From Dehalococcoidia bacterium (lineage in GTDB: Bacteria > Chloroflexota > Dehalococcoidia > SM23-28-2 > RBG-16-64-32): a stretch of 25,141 nucleotides of DNA. Where the stretch lies: the NCBI GenBank assembly GCA_030690405.1, contig JAUYGU010000108.1:1-25141 (forward strand), read 5' to 3'. Position 1 is the first letter of the stretch. Every line of letters begins with the position of its first letter. Under the pieces are notes generated by a model, which was not told the DNA's origin, searched no databases, and worked only from the letters and a program-made list of their open reading frames with translations. Below are positions 8,991 through 15,458 of the stretch, piece by piece. Position numbers and translations under genes: made by a program.

Positions 8991-9070
8991 ATCCGAAGCG
9001 CGCACTTCAGTGCGCGGGAAGGGCTGCACGCGGGCTAAAGCCCGCGCCTCTGATGATGGGGTGAACGAGG
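8991..9070. repeat. REP-like intergenic double palindrome, copy 1
   Basis: Two perfect palindromes lie in the gap between convergently silent gene ends: arms CGCGCACT and AGTGCGCG at 8999-9016, and arms CGCGGGCT and AGCCCGCG at 9029-9046, each with a 2-nt centre. The surrounding ~80 bp, including the flank CAATCCGAAG and the tail GATGGG..GAACGAGGGC, match the reverse complement of the element at 15295-15415. It is a dispersed, mobile-looking, non-coding repeat. Confidence 0.85.
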
Positions 9071-9076
9071 GCTGCC

Positions 9077-10372
9077 TCAGCCGGCGCCCAGGAGGCCGAT
9101 GGCGGCCCGCTCAAGACTGGGCGCCGCCTGCGGGCCCAGCGAGACCATCTCCTCGTAGCCGCTGTTGCGGCCGGACCCGTATTCGTCCTCGGGGATGAAG
9201 TAGCCCAGCGTATCGTTCGTCAGGCCGAGAAACATCGTGGCGGGGGCGTCCAGCCGCTCTCGCAGGGCCTGTCCCAGGCGGGTGAGCACCTCGCCGGGCG
9301 CGACCAGCGCGTCGAGGCCCTCCCCGATCCGCACCCGGCTCACGCGTGTCCGCACGTACGGCTTGCCGCCGCGCAAGAGGACGGGATGCTCCGCTATGAG
9401 GCCGAGGCCGGCGTAGACGAACGCCCGGTCCTGGCGGGCGTAGCGGCCGGCCAGCCAGCGCAGGGCGCCCACCGCCGCCAGCCCGCGCACGCCGGTGAGC
9501 AGCCCCTGAAGGACCAGCCCCGGCGGCAGGCGCAGCCGCGGGCTGGCCAGCGGCAGGTCAAGATAGCGGCCGCTGAGGGACAGCGGGCGCTCCAGCTCCA
9601 CCGTCTTCTTGAGGGCTTTGGCGGCCGTTTCCGCCAGACCCTCGCCGTAGGCCTGCATCTCGGCGAAGCCGCCGGTCACGCTGGGGTTCGCGTCGCCCTC
9701 GTCCGCGTTCACGAACAGCGCCACGCCGCCGACGGCGGACTCCAGGGAATCGACGAGCGCGCCCGGGAAGTCGCGCGAGATATCGACGTTCGCCTCCTGG
9801 GTGACGGTCGGGTGGCAGGCGAAGTTGACCAGCGTGCCGATGGCGTCCTGATCGCTGTCGCGGGCCTGGAGCACCGTCATCACGTTGTCCGTGTGGGGCC
9901 AGCCGCGGCGGTTCACGGTGCGGCCCTTCACCCTCACCGTCGCCACGCGCAGGGCCGCCTCGCGGCGGTCGGCAGCCGCCTGGAGGGCGGCTCGCACGGC
10001 CTGGCGGCGCACGTGCGCCGCGTAGCCCGGCGAAACGCCTCCCCACAGACCCTGGAGGTCGGGGCCGGCGTGGGTGTGCGTGCAGGCTACCAGCACCGCC
10101 GGCTCCGGTATCTCCAGCCGTCGCGAGACCGAGGCGCGGACGCGGGCGATGTGGCGGTTGCTCATGCCGACGAGGTCAAGGGCGATGAGCGCGACGGTCG
10201 TCTCGCCGTCGCCGAGGACGAGGGCGCGGGCGAACAGATCGTCGTGGACGCCGCGGGCGGGGCGGCCCAGGTAGCCGTCGTAGCCGCCCAGGTAGAGGCG
10301 GTCCTCCAGGTGCTCGGGGAGAGGGGTGATGGGGAGGGCGGCGGCTCCGGCCAGGAAGGGCGTCCCGTCCAT
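9077..10372 (-). CDS. Neutral/alkaline ceramidase-like zinc hydrolase (N-terminal catalytic domain only)
   Basis: The 431-residue product matches the catalytic domain of neutral ceramidases, zinc amidases that cleave the N-acyl bond of ceramides and related lipids. Visible motifs are CTHTHAGPDLQG (zinc HxH, His99/His101), NFACHPTVTQ (His187), NADEGDANP (226-230, the equivalent of the family's GDVSPN segment) and TNDTLGYFIPEDEY near the C-terminus, where family zinc/tyrosine ligands lie. The C-terminal immunoglobulin-like domain of classical ceramidases is absent. There is no signal peptide, so the substrate may be a cytoplasmic amide and not ceramide. An upstream ATG exists 11 codons earlier (10405), but a TATACT hexamer at 10383-10388 lies inside that extension. 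I therefore prefer the ATG at 10372, ten nt downstream of the hexamer. Confidence 0.85.
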   Translation of the reverse strand: MDGTPFLAGAAALPITPLPEHLEDRLYLGGYDGYLGRPARGVHDDLFARALVLGDGETTVALIALDLVGMSNRHIARVRASVSRRLEIPEPAVLVACTHTHAGPDLQGLWGGVSPGYAAHVRRQAVRAALQAAADRREAALRVATVRVKGRTVNRRGWPHTDNVMTVLQARDSDQDAIGTLVNFACHPTVTQEANVDISRDFPGALVDSLESAVGGVALFVNADEGDANPSVTGGFAEMQAYGEGLAETAAKALKKTVELERPLSLSGRYLDLPLASPRLRLPPGLVLQGLLTGVRGLAAVGALRWLAGRYARQDRAFVYAGLGLIAEHPVLLRGGKPYVRTRVSRVRIGEGLDALVAPGEVLTRLGQALRERLDAPATMFLGLTNDTLGYFIPEDEYGSGRNSGYEEMVSLGPQAAPSLERAAIGLLGAG

Positions 10373-10382
10373 GACAGCGCCC

Positions 10383-10388
10383 AGTATA
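10383..10388 (-). promoter_or_regulatory. -10 hexamer for ceramidase-like gene
   Basis: TATACT on the minus strand lies 10 nt before the preferred ATG at 10372. It argues against the longer start at 10405. Confidence 0.45.
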
Positions 10389-10409
10389 GCAGCCCTCGCC
10401 GCCATACGA

Positions 10410-10437
10410 TTGACACCGGCGGCGGCAGGTTTATAAT
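10410..10437 (+). promoter_or_regulatory. Sigma-70-type promoter of the amino-acid ABC transporter
   Basis: A perfect TTGACA (10410-10415) and a perfect TATAAT (10432-10437) are separated by 16 bp. Transcription would start near 10444, leaving a ~43-nt leader containing the AAGGAGG ribosome-binding site (10475-10481). Confidence 0.85.
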
Positions 10438-10486
10438 CCTATCCATCTGAGAGAATCCCGTGGTCTACCCCGGCAAGGAGGGTTAC

Positions 10487-11344
10487 ATGTCACCACGCAG
10501 CCTCAGCCGAATCTCGCTTCTCATGTTCGTCTTGGCGCTGGCCACCGTCCTCGCCTTCGCCGCCTGCAAGGACGGGGGCAAGAAAGGGGCGGTGAATATC
10601 CAGACTTTCGAGCAGAACCCGCTGGCGGTGGAGCAGCTCAAGATCGGAGCGGCGGACGCGGTGCTCGCGGACTTCCCGGTGGCCGCCTACGACGCGCAGC
10701 TCTCCGACGGCGAGCTGGAGGTGGTGGGGGAGCAGTTCGACGCGGCGCCGTACGGCATAGGCATGCGCAAAGACTCGTCCGAGCTCAACGCGATCATCGC
10801 CGACGCCCTTCGCCAGATCATAGAAGACGGTACGTACGACGACATCCTGGCAGAGTGGAACCTGGAGGCGGGCAAGGTGGACCCGCCGGACGCGCCCGCC
10901 GCGGTCCCCGACGTGGGCGACGTGCCGGAGCTGGCGGACGGCATCCTCCAGATCGGCTCGGACATAGCCTACGCGCCCATCGAGTTCTTCGAGGAGGGCA
11001 CTCAGAACGAGATGGGCTTGGACGTGGACCTCGCCAACGCGATAGCGGAAGTGATCGGCGTGGACGTGGAGTTCCTGAACCTGGGCTTCGACCCCTTGAT
11101 CCCGTCGCTCAAGGGCGGCGAGATCGATATCATCATGTCCTCGATGACGATCACGGAGCAGCGCCAGCAGGAGATAGACTTCATCGCCTACTTCACCGCA
11201 GGTACGGGGATACTGGTGAAGAGCGGAAACCCCGAGGACATCGGCAGCTTGGAAGACCTGTGCGGGCTTATCGCCGCGGTCCAGGTGGGCACGATCCAGG
11301 TGGATCAACTGGAGGCGCTCAACGACGAGACCTGCACCGATTAG
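10487..11344 (+). CDS. Circularly permuted amino-acid-binding lipoprotein (SBP_bac_3 family) of an ABC transporter
   Basis: A 285-residue extracytoplasmic binding protein. It has a signal with lipobox-like AFAAC (lipidated Cys27). The domain order is unusual: residues ~35-126 (VNIQTFEQNPLAVEQL, ADAVLADFPVAAYDAQ, PYGIGMRKD, IIEDGTYDDILAEWNL) are the C-terminal half of a normal SBP_bac_3 protein. Residues ~151-283 (ILQIGSDIAYAPIEFFEEG, GLDVDLANAIAEVIGV, SMTITEQRQQEIDF, DLCG, VQVGTIQVDQLEALND) are its N-terminal half. A 24-residue Pro/Asp-rich linker joins them. The ligand-carboxylate-binding Arg is kept in TITEQRQQ, as is a likely disulfide pair, C259/C283. The ATG at 10487 follows AAGGAGG by 5 nt, and the frame is continuous. 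It heads the operon with HisM-type permease and ATPase genes, so it should deliver a polar amino acid. Family and order are clear; function in permuted form is inferred. Confidence 0.9.
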   Translation: MSPRSLSRISLLMFVLALATVLAFAACKDGGKKGAVNIQTFEQNPLAVEQLKIGAADAVLADFPVAAYDAQLSDGELEVVGEQFDAAPYGIGMRKDSSELNAIIADALRQIIEDGTYDDILAEWNLEAGKVDPPDAPAAVPDVGDVPELADGILQIGSDIAYAPIEFFEEGTQNEMGLDVDLANAIAEVIGVDVEFLNLGFDPLIPSLKGGEIDIIMSSMTITEQRQQEIDFIAYFTAGTGILVKSGNPEDIGSLEDLCGLIAAVQVGTIQVDQLEALNDETCTD

Positions 11345-11364
11345 CGGACACTAGCTGCCAAAAT

Positions 11365-11396
11365 AGCCCCCAGGCGATGACGCTCGCCCGGGGGCT
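11365..11396 (+). terminator. Hairpin between binding-protein and permease genes
   Basis: Arms AGCCCCCAGGCGA (11365-11377) and TCGCCCGGGGGCT (11384-11396) pair with one mismatch around a 6-nt loop. No U-run follows. It may be an attenuator or an mRNA-stabilising hairpin that leaves the binding-protein transcript more abundant than the membrane genes, a common arrangement in ABC operons. Confidence 0.65.
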
Positions 11397-11401
11397 GCTC
11401 T

Positions 11402-11407
11402 TATAAT
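11402..11407 (+). promoter_or_regulatory. Possible internal -10 hexamer before permease gene
   Basis: A perfect TATAAT lies just after the hairpin. A TGACGC (11378-11383) lies 18 bp upstream as a weak -35, though it sits in the hairpin loop. It could give separate expression of the permease and ATPase. Confidence 0.4.
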
Positions 11408-11451
11408 CCGCCTAGACCAGCCCTGCCCAAGCTCCGGCAAGGAGGTGGACG

Positions 11452-12216
11452 ATGCTTCCAGCACTGGTAGCGTTCGATTTCGACATCGGCACCGTCTGGG
11501 AGTTCCTGTTCAACCCCGTGATCATGCGGGGCGTGTGGATGACGCTCCGGGTGGCCGTTATCGCCCAGGCGATGGGGATCGCTCTCGGCGTGATCTTCGC
11601 CCTGCTCCAGATGTCCAGGAGCCTGCCTTTCAAGGCGATCGCCGGGTTCTACATCTGGTTCTTTCGGGGGACGCCGGTGCTCGTTCAGCTGCTGGCGCTC
11701 AAGTTCGGGATGCCCGGCCTGTTCGATGACCCCGATATCGCCCGCGAGTTCACCTTCTTCCGCGTCGCTATCGTCGCCCTCGGCGTCAACGAGGGCGCCT
11801 ACATGACGGAGATCGTGCGCGCCGGCATCCTCTCCGTAGAGGAGGGCCAGATGGACGCCGCCAAGTCCCTGGGCATGACCTATCTGCAGGCGATGCGGCG
11901 GGTCATCTTGCCCCAGGCGATGCGGGTGATGATCCCGCCGACCGGCAACGAGTTCATCGCCATGCTCAAGAACACATCGCTGGCGTTCGCCATCGGCCTG
12001 GTGGAGCTGCTGGCGTCCGCCCGGCTCATCTATTCGGTGAACTTCAAGATCATGGAGCTGCTTGTCGTGGCCTCTATCTGGTATTTGACGATGACGACGG
12101 TCCTCAGCCTGCTTCAGGCGGAGCTCGAGCGCGCCCTCACCATCTCCGAGCGGGAGCGGCCGGAGACGCTGTTCTCACGGGTGTTGACCATCATGGGTGG
12201 CCGGCGTGGCATTTGA
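11452..12216 (+). CDS. Polar amino-acid ABC transporter permease (HisM/GlnP type)
   Basis: This 254-residue inner-membrane permease has the HisM/GlnP family pattern. It has about five hydrophobic helices, an N-terminal RGVWMTLRVAVIAQAMGIALG segment, FRGTPVLVQL near the first loop, and the cytoplasmic EAA coupling loop (EIVRAGILSVEEGQMDAAKSLGM, then ILPQAMRVMIPP) that docks with the ATPase. KNTSLAFAIGLVELL is also typical of the family. It would form the membrane channel with a second copy of itself, since no second permease gene is present. The ATG follows AAGGAGG (11439-11445) at 6 nt. It lies between the permuted binding-protein gene and the ATPase gene. Confidence 0.95.
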   Translation: MLPALVAFDFDIGTVWEFLFNPVIMRGVWMTLRVAVIAQAMGIALGVIFALLQMSRSLPFKAIAGFYIWFFRGTPVLVQLLALKFGMPGLFDDPDIAREFTFFRVAIVALGVNEGAYMTEIVRAGILSVEEGQMDAAKSLGMTYLQAMRRVILPQAMRVMIPPTGNEFIAMLKNTSLAFAIGLVELLASARLIYSVNFKIMELLVVASIWYLTMTTVLSLLQAELERALTISERERPETLFSRVLTIMGGRRGI

Positions 12217-12235
12217 GGCCCGTACCGGCGGGGCG

Positions 12236-12241
12236 TAGAAT
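12236..12241 (+). promoter_or_regulatory. -10-like hexamer before ATPase gene
   Basis: TAGAAT ends 9 nt before the preferred ATG at 12251, and no Shine-Dalgarno is present. It suggests an extra leaderless start for the ATPase transcript. Confidence 0.4.
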
Positions 12242-12250
12242 GTGGGCGCG

Positions 12251-13015
12251 ATGGCTGACCCCATGTTCCATGCTGTAGACGTCCACAAACGCTTCGGGCG
12301 GCTGGAGGTGCTGCGCGGCGTCTCGATGGACGTAGCGCGGGGAGAGGTCGTGGTCATCATCGGCCCCAGCGGCTCCGGCAAGACGACGTTCCTGCGCTGC
12401 ATAAACCACCTGGAGCGCGTGGACGGCGGCAAGATCTACGTCGACGGCGAGCTCGTCGGCTACCGCGAGAAGAGCGGCCGCCTGGTGGAGGACAGGGAGG
12501 CGGAGGTGGCGCGCAAGCGCGGGGCGATAGGCATGGTGTTCCAGCGCTTCAACCTGTTTCCCCACCTCACGGCGCTGGGCAACGTCATCGAGGCGCCCCT
12601 GCGGGTGAAGAAGCTGCCCCGCCGGGAGGCGGACGAGCTGGGCCGCGGGCTGCTGCAAAAGGTTGGGCTGGACGAAAAGCTGAACGCCTACCCCTCGCAG
12701 CTCTCCGGCGGCCAGCAGCAGCGCGTCGCAATCGCCCGCGCGCTGGCGATGCAGCCCAAGCTGATGCTGTTCGACGAGGCGACCTCGGCGCTCGACCCCG
12801 AGCTGGTGGGCGAGGTGCTGGAGGTGATGAAGGCGCTGGCGCGGGAGGGGATGACGATGATCGTGGTCAGCCACGAGATGGGGTTCGCACGCGAGGTGGC
12901 CGACCGCATCGTGTTCATGGACGAGGGCGTGATCGTGGAGGAGGGGCCGCCGGAGGAGCTGTTCACGCGGCCCCTGCAGCCGCGGACGCAGGCGTTCCTC
13001 AGCAAGATCCTGTAG
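12251..13015 (+). CDS. Amino-acid ABC transporter ATP-binding protein (GlnQ/HisP type)
   Basis: This 254-residue ATPase powers amino-acid import. It has Walker A (GPSGSGKTT near 38-46), a Q-loop ([14 protein letters not shown]), the ABC signature [15 protein letters not shown], Walker [15 protein letters not shown] and the H-loop VVSHEMGFA. The insertion between Walker A and the Q-loop ([19 protein letters not shown]) is of the length common in this subfamily. A GTG start at 12242 is also open, but the ATG at 12251 gives the normal length. It is the last gene of the operon and is convergent with the short-chain dehydrogenase 30 bp away. Confidence 0.95.
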   Translation: MADPMFHAVDVHKRFGRLEVLRGVSMDVARGEVVVIIGPSGSGKTTFLRCINHLERVDGGKIYVDGELVGYREKSGRLVEDREAEVARKRGAIGMVFQRFNLFPHLTALGNVIEAPLRVKKLPRREADELGRGLLQKVGLDEKLNAYPSQLSGGQQQRVAIARALAMQPKLMLFDEATSALDPELVGEVLEVMKALAREGMTMIVVSHEMGFAREVADRIVFMDEGVIVEEGPPEELFTRPLQPRTQAFLSKIL

Positions 13016-13045
13016 GCGGGAGCGGCCCGGCCCAGCTGCGATTAG

Positions 13046-13810
13046 CTAGCGCGCCGTCCAGCCGCCGTCGATGATCAGCGGCGCGCCCGTCATGAACGAG
13101 GAGTCGTCGCCGGCCAGGAACAGCGCCGCCTTCGCGATCTCCTCCGGCCGGCCCAGCCGCCCGAGGGGAGTGTTCTGCAGCGCCCATTCGAGCAGCGGCT
13201 GGACCTGCGTGAGGGGCCCGATGAGAGGCGTGTCTATCCAGCCGGGGCAGATGGCGTTGACCCTGATCCCGGATGCGGCGCCGGCCAGGGCGAACTGCTT
13301 GGTGACGCCGAGGACGCCGTGCTTGGCGGCGATGTAGGCGTTTCCGGACGGGGAGCCGAAGCCCTCCGGCAGGCCGGGAATACTGAACCCCACCAATCCC
13401 GCCATGGAGGCCATATTGATGATGGCCCCGCCGCCGCCCTGCGCCTGCATCGCCTCCAGGCCGTGAAGGCAGCCGTAGTAGACGCCGGAAAGGTTGACGG
13501 CGATCACCTGCTCCCATGTGTAGGTGGGAGCGATGATCCCGGCGTTGTTCACCACGATGTCCAGCCGTCCAAACGCCTCCACCGCCGCCGCGATCGCCGC
13601 CTTCACGTCCTCCTCGCGGCCGGTGTCCGCGCGCAGGAAGCGCGCCCGCCCGCCCGCGTCCTCGATCTCCCGCGCCGCCGCCGCGCCCGTCTCCTCGTTC
13701 AGCTCGGCGACGAGCACCGCCGCCCCCTCCACCGCGAACGACCGCGCGATGGCCCGGCCGATGCCCGAACCGGCCCCCGTCACCAGCGCTGACTTGCCCT
13801 CTAGCTTCAT
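13046..13810 (-). CDS. Short-chain dehydrogenase/reductase (SDR)
   Basis: This 254-residue classical SDR uses NAD(P)(H) to oxidise or reduce a hydroxyl/carbonyl group; the substrate cannot be read from sequence. It has the cofactor motif TGAGSGIG (11-18), NNAG (88-91), catalytic Ser135 and Tyr159-x-x-x-Lys163, PGWIDTPL and the C-terminal IDGGWTA. There are 23 residues between Ser135 and Tyr159 instead of the usual ~12, due to an insert containing GFSIPGLPEGFGSPSGN near the active site, which may shape substrate choice. An acidic residue after beta-2 (AELNEE) suggests NAD(H) preference. The ATG at 13810 follows GGAGGAG by 4 nt. The gene is divergent from the alpha/beta protein at 13965. Confidence 0.93.
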   Translation of the reverse strand: MKLEGKSALVTGAGSGIGRAIARSFAVEGAAVLVAELNEETGAAAAREIEDAGGRARFLRADTGREEDVKAAIAAAVEAFGRLDIVVNNAGIIAPTYTWEQVIAVNLSGVYYGCLHGLEAMQAQGGGGAIINMASMAGLVGFSIPGLPEGFGSPSGNAYIAAKHGVLGVTKQFALAGAASGIRVNAICPGWIDTPLIGPLTQVQPLLEWALQNTPLGRLGRPEEIAKAALFLAGDDSSFMTGAPLIIDGGWTAR

Positions 13811-13890
13811 CCGTCTCCTCCTTCTAAATCGGCGTTAATGGTAGCCCACCACCGGCGGTTCCGTCGATGGCCCACCGCCCGCGGTCAGGC

Positions 13891-13920
13891 TTGCCTGGCG
13901 CCACGGCGGCTGCCCATAAT
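13891..13920 (+). promoter_or_regulatory. Candidate promoter for the 13965 gene
   Basis: TTGCCT (13891-13896) and CATAAT (13915-13920) are spaced by 18 bp and lie 44 bp before a gene with a clear ribosome-binding site. Confidence 0.5.
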
Positions 13921-13964
13921 GGGCGGGTAGCGGCAGCAGCCGCTGGCAGGCAGGGAGGATAGAG

Positions 13965-14714
13965 ATGAGCAGACTGGCTGACAAGATAAAGCGCGCAGGC
14001 CGCGTGGAGCCCGCTCCCATCGGCTTCGGCGCGCCGCCGGAGCGCCGCGCCTCTGCCACGATTCTCTGCCTTCTTCGCCTCGAAAAGGACGAAGCCAAGA
14101 AGGTCGCGCAGGCCGCCGCGGCCGCCGACGCCGTCATCATCACCGGCGCCGACGCCGGTAAGCTCGCCGACGTCCTCAAGAAGCTGGGCGAAGTCCCCGT
14201 CGGCCTCCGCCTCGAAGACGCGAAGCGGGCGAACGTCGCCGCCGCCCGCGAAGCCGGCGCCGACTTCGTCGTCCTGGACGAGGAGTCGGCCGCGGAGGCC
14301 GTGCTGGAGGAGAAGACGGGCCTCGTCCTGACCGTCGATCGCGACGCCGGGGACACGGAGCTGCGGGCGCTGGCCGGGCTGTCTCTGGACGCGCTGGACG
14401 TCGGCCCCCTGGGGGAGCCGTTCACGCTGCGCCGGCTGATGGCGCTGCGCCGCGTGTCGCTGCTCGCCCAGACACCGCTGCTCGTCGACGTGCCGGCCGG
14501 AATCGAGGCCTCCCGGCTGGAGGCGCTGCGCGAGGCGGGCGTGGCGGGCGTCGTCCTGGACGGCCGCTCCGCGGACAAGCTGCAGGCGCTGCTGGAGGCC
14601 GTCCTCTCGCTGCCGCCACGCGGCCGCCGCCGGGAAGGGCGGACAGAGGCGCTGCTTCCGGCCGCCGCCGCCGCGGCTTCCTCCGAGGAGGAAGAGGAGC
14701 CGGACTACGAATAA
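13965..14714 (+). CDS. Unrecognised alpha/beta (TIM-barrel-like) protein with acidic tail
   Basis: I do not recognise this 249-residue family. The sequence alternates short hydrophobic strands and Ala-rich helices (DAVIITGADAGKLADVLKK, VPVGLRLEDAKRANVAAAREAGADFVVLDEESA, GLVLTVDRD, LDALDVGP, TPLLVDVPAGIEASRLEALREAGVAGVVLDG). This is the rhythm of a (beta-alpha)8 barrel such as phosphate-binding or FMN-type enzymes, but no catalytic signature is evident. The last ~30 residues are low-complexity, Ala-rich then Glu-rich (SSEEEEEPDYE). A GGGAGG site precedes the ATG. It is divergent from the SDR and followed by a MerR-type regulator gene with its own promoter. Likely cytoplasmic; function unknown. 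Confidence 0.85.
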   Translation: MSRLADKIKRAGRVEPAPIGFGAPPERRASATILCLLRLEKDEAKKVAQAAAAADAVIITGADAGKLADVLKKLGEVPVGLRLEDAKRANVAAAREAGADFVVLDEESAAEAVLEEKTGLVLTVDRDAGDTELRALAGLSLDALDVGPLGEPFTLRRLMALRRVSLLAQTPLLVDVPAGIEASRLEALREAGVAGVVLDGRSADKLQALLEAVLSLPPRGRRREGRTEALLPAAAAAASSEEEEEPDYE

Positions 14715-14741
14715 AGTCCGCCGCTCCGCCCTTCCATAACC

Positions 14742-14770
14742 TTGACGTAGAAGTAAAGCCTCGCTATACT
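14742..14770 (+). promoter_or_regulatory. Promoter of the MerR-type regulator gene, with downstream dyad
   Basis: TTGACG (14742-14747) and TATACT (14765-14770) have an optimal 17-bp spacer. A dyad, ACACT at 14785-14789 and AGTGT at 14795-14799, lies in the early transcribed region and could be an operator. The normal spacer differs from the 19-bp spacers typical of MerR-activated promoters. Confidence 0.7.
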
Positions 14771-14815
14771 CCGATTCAAGCAACACACTGCGATAGTGTA
14801 AGGAGCAGCGGGCCT

Positions 14816-15280
14816 GTGCCAGATAGCCAAGAGGCGTATCTCCAGATCGGTGAAGTCGCCGAGCGAACAGGCGTAACGCAGAGGACCCTGCGCTTCTACG
14901 AGGAGAAGGGGCTGCTGCGCCCGCCCACCCGCATGGACGGCGGCTTCCGGCTCTACTCCGAGGACGACGTCACCCGCGTGGAGCACATTCGACAGCTCCA
15001 GAACCTGCTGGGCGTGACGCTGGCCGAGATCAAGGAGATGGTGGACGCAGAGGAGGTCCTGCAGGAGCTCAAAGCCCAGTACCGCCCGGAGGCCGACGTC
15101 TCCGAGAAGCGGCGTCAGCTCCTGAAGGCGATCGACGTCGTCACCCGCCAGCATGGCATCGTCAGCCAGAAGGCGGAGCAGATGAGCGAGATGAAATCGC
15201 AGCTGGAAGAGCGGCTGCGCACCTTCGACCGCTGGATGACCGAGCTGGAGCGCATGGAGCGCAAGCAGCCGGTAGCCTGA
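14816..15280 (+). CDS. MerR-family transcriptional regulator
   Basis: This 154-residue DNA-binding regulator has an N-terminal winged-helix MerR domain (~7-75: YLQIGEVAERTGVTQRTLR, FYEEKGLLRP, GFRLYSEDDVTRVEHI), followed by a long, charged, probably coiled-coil dimerisation region to the end. There are no cysteines, so it is not a thiol-based metal sensor. No drug-binding (GyrI-like) domain is attached, and the ligand is unknown. The GTG start at 14816 follows AAGGAG (14800-14805) by 10 nt. It has its own promoter and a nearby dyad, so autoregulation is possible. Neither neighbour clearly indicates its target. Confidence 0.92.
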   Translation: MPDSQEAYLQIGEVAERTGVTQRTLRFYEEKGLLRPPTRMDGGFRLYSEDDVTRVEHIRQLQNLLGVTLAEIKEMVDAEEVLQELKAQYRPEADVSEKRRQLLKAIDVVTRQHGIVSQKAEQMSEMKSQLEERLRTFDRWMTELERMERKQPVA

Positions 15281-15294
15281 CGGCGCCGCCCCCC

Positions 15295-15415
15295 CCATCA
15301 GCCAAAGCGCGGGCTCTAGCCCAGCGACCGGCCCTCGTTCGTCCCATCAGCCGAAGCGCGGGCTTTAGCCCGCGACCAGCCCTCGCCGCGCACTGAAGTG
15401 CGCTCTTCGGATTGG
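15295..15415. repeat. REP-like intergenic palindrome cluster, copy 2 (inverted relative to copy 1)
   Basis: Two tandem units with a period of about 49 bp begin at 15295 and 15344. Each contains a GCGGGCT/AGCCCGC palindrome: 15308-15326 imperfect, 15357-15374 perfect. A GCGCACT/AGTGCGC palindrome follows at 15388-15403. The block from ~15344 on is the reverse complement of the element at 8991-9070, including its CTTCGGATTG flank. It fills the gap between the MerR gene and the proB promoter. Confidence 0.85.
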
Positions 15416-15421
15416 GCCTGC

Positions 15422-15427
15422 TATAAT
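15422..15427 (+). promoter_or_regulatory. -10 hexamer of proB
   Basis: A perfect TATAAT sits just after the repeat block. It overlaps an upstream in-frame ATG at 15426, which therefore cannot be the translated start if this hexamer is used. Confidence 0.6.
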
Positions 15428-15458
15428 GCGAACGCATCTTCACGATATCCCCCTATCT

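Noticed and set aside
8999..9046. CRISPR-like repeat array
   Set aside because: The palindromes are adjacent and different from each other, with no regular unique spacers; they fit a REP-like element.
14742..14770. MerR-activated (19-bp spacer) promoter
   Set aside because: The spacer is 17 bp, the normal optimum, so MerR-type promoter distortion is not indicated here.
15426..15458. Upstream 11-codon extension of proB
   Set aside because: Its ATG overlaps the TATAAT -10 hexamer, so it would lie outside the transcript; the extension has no family similarity.
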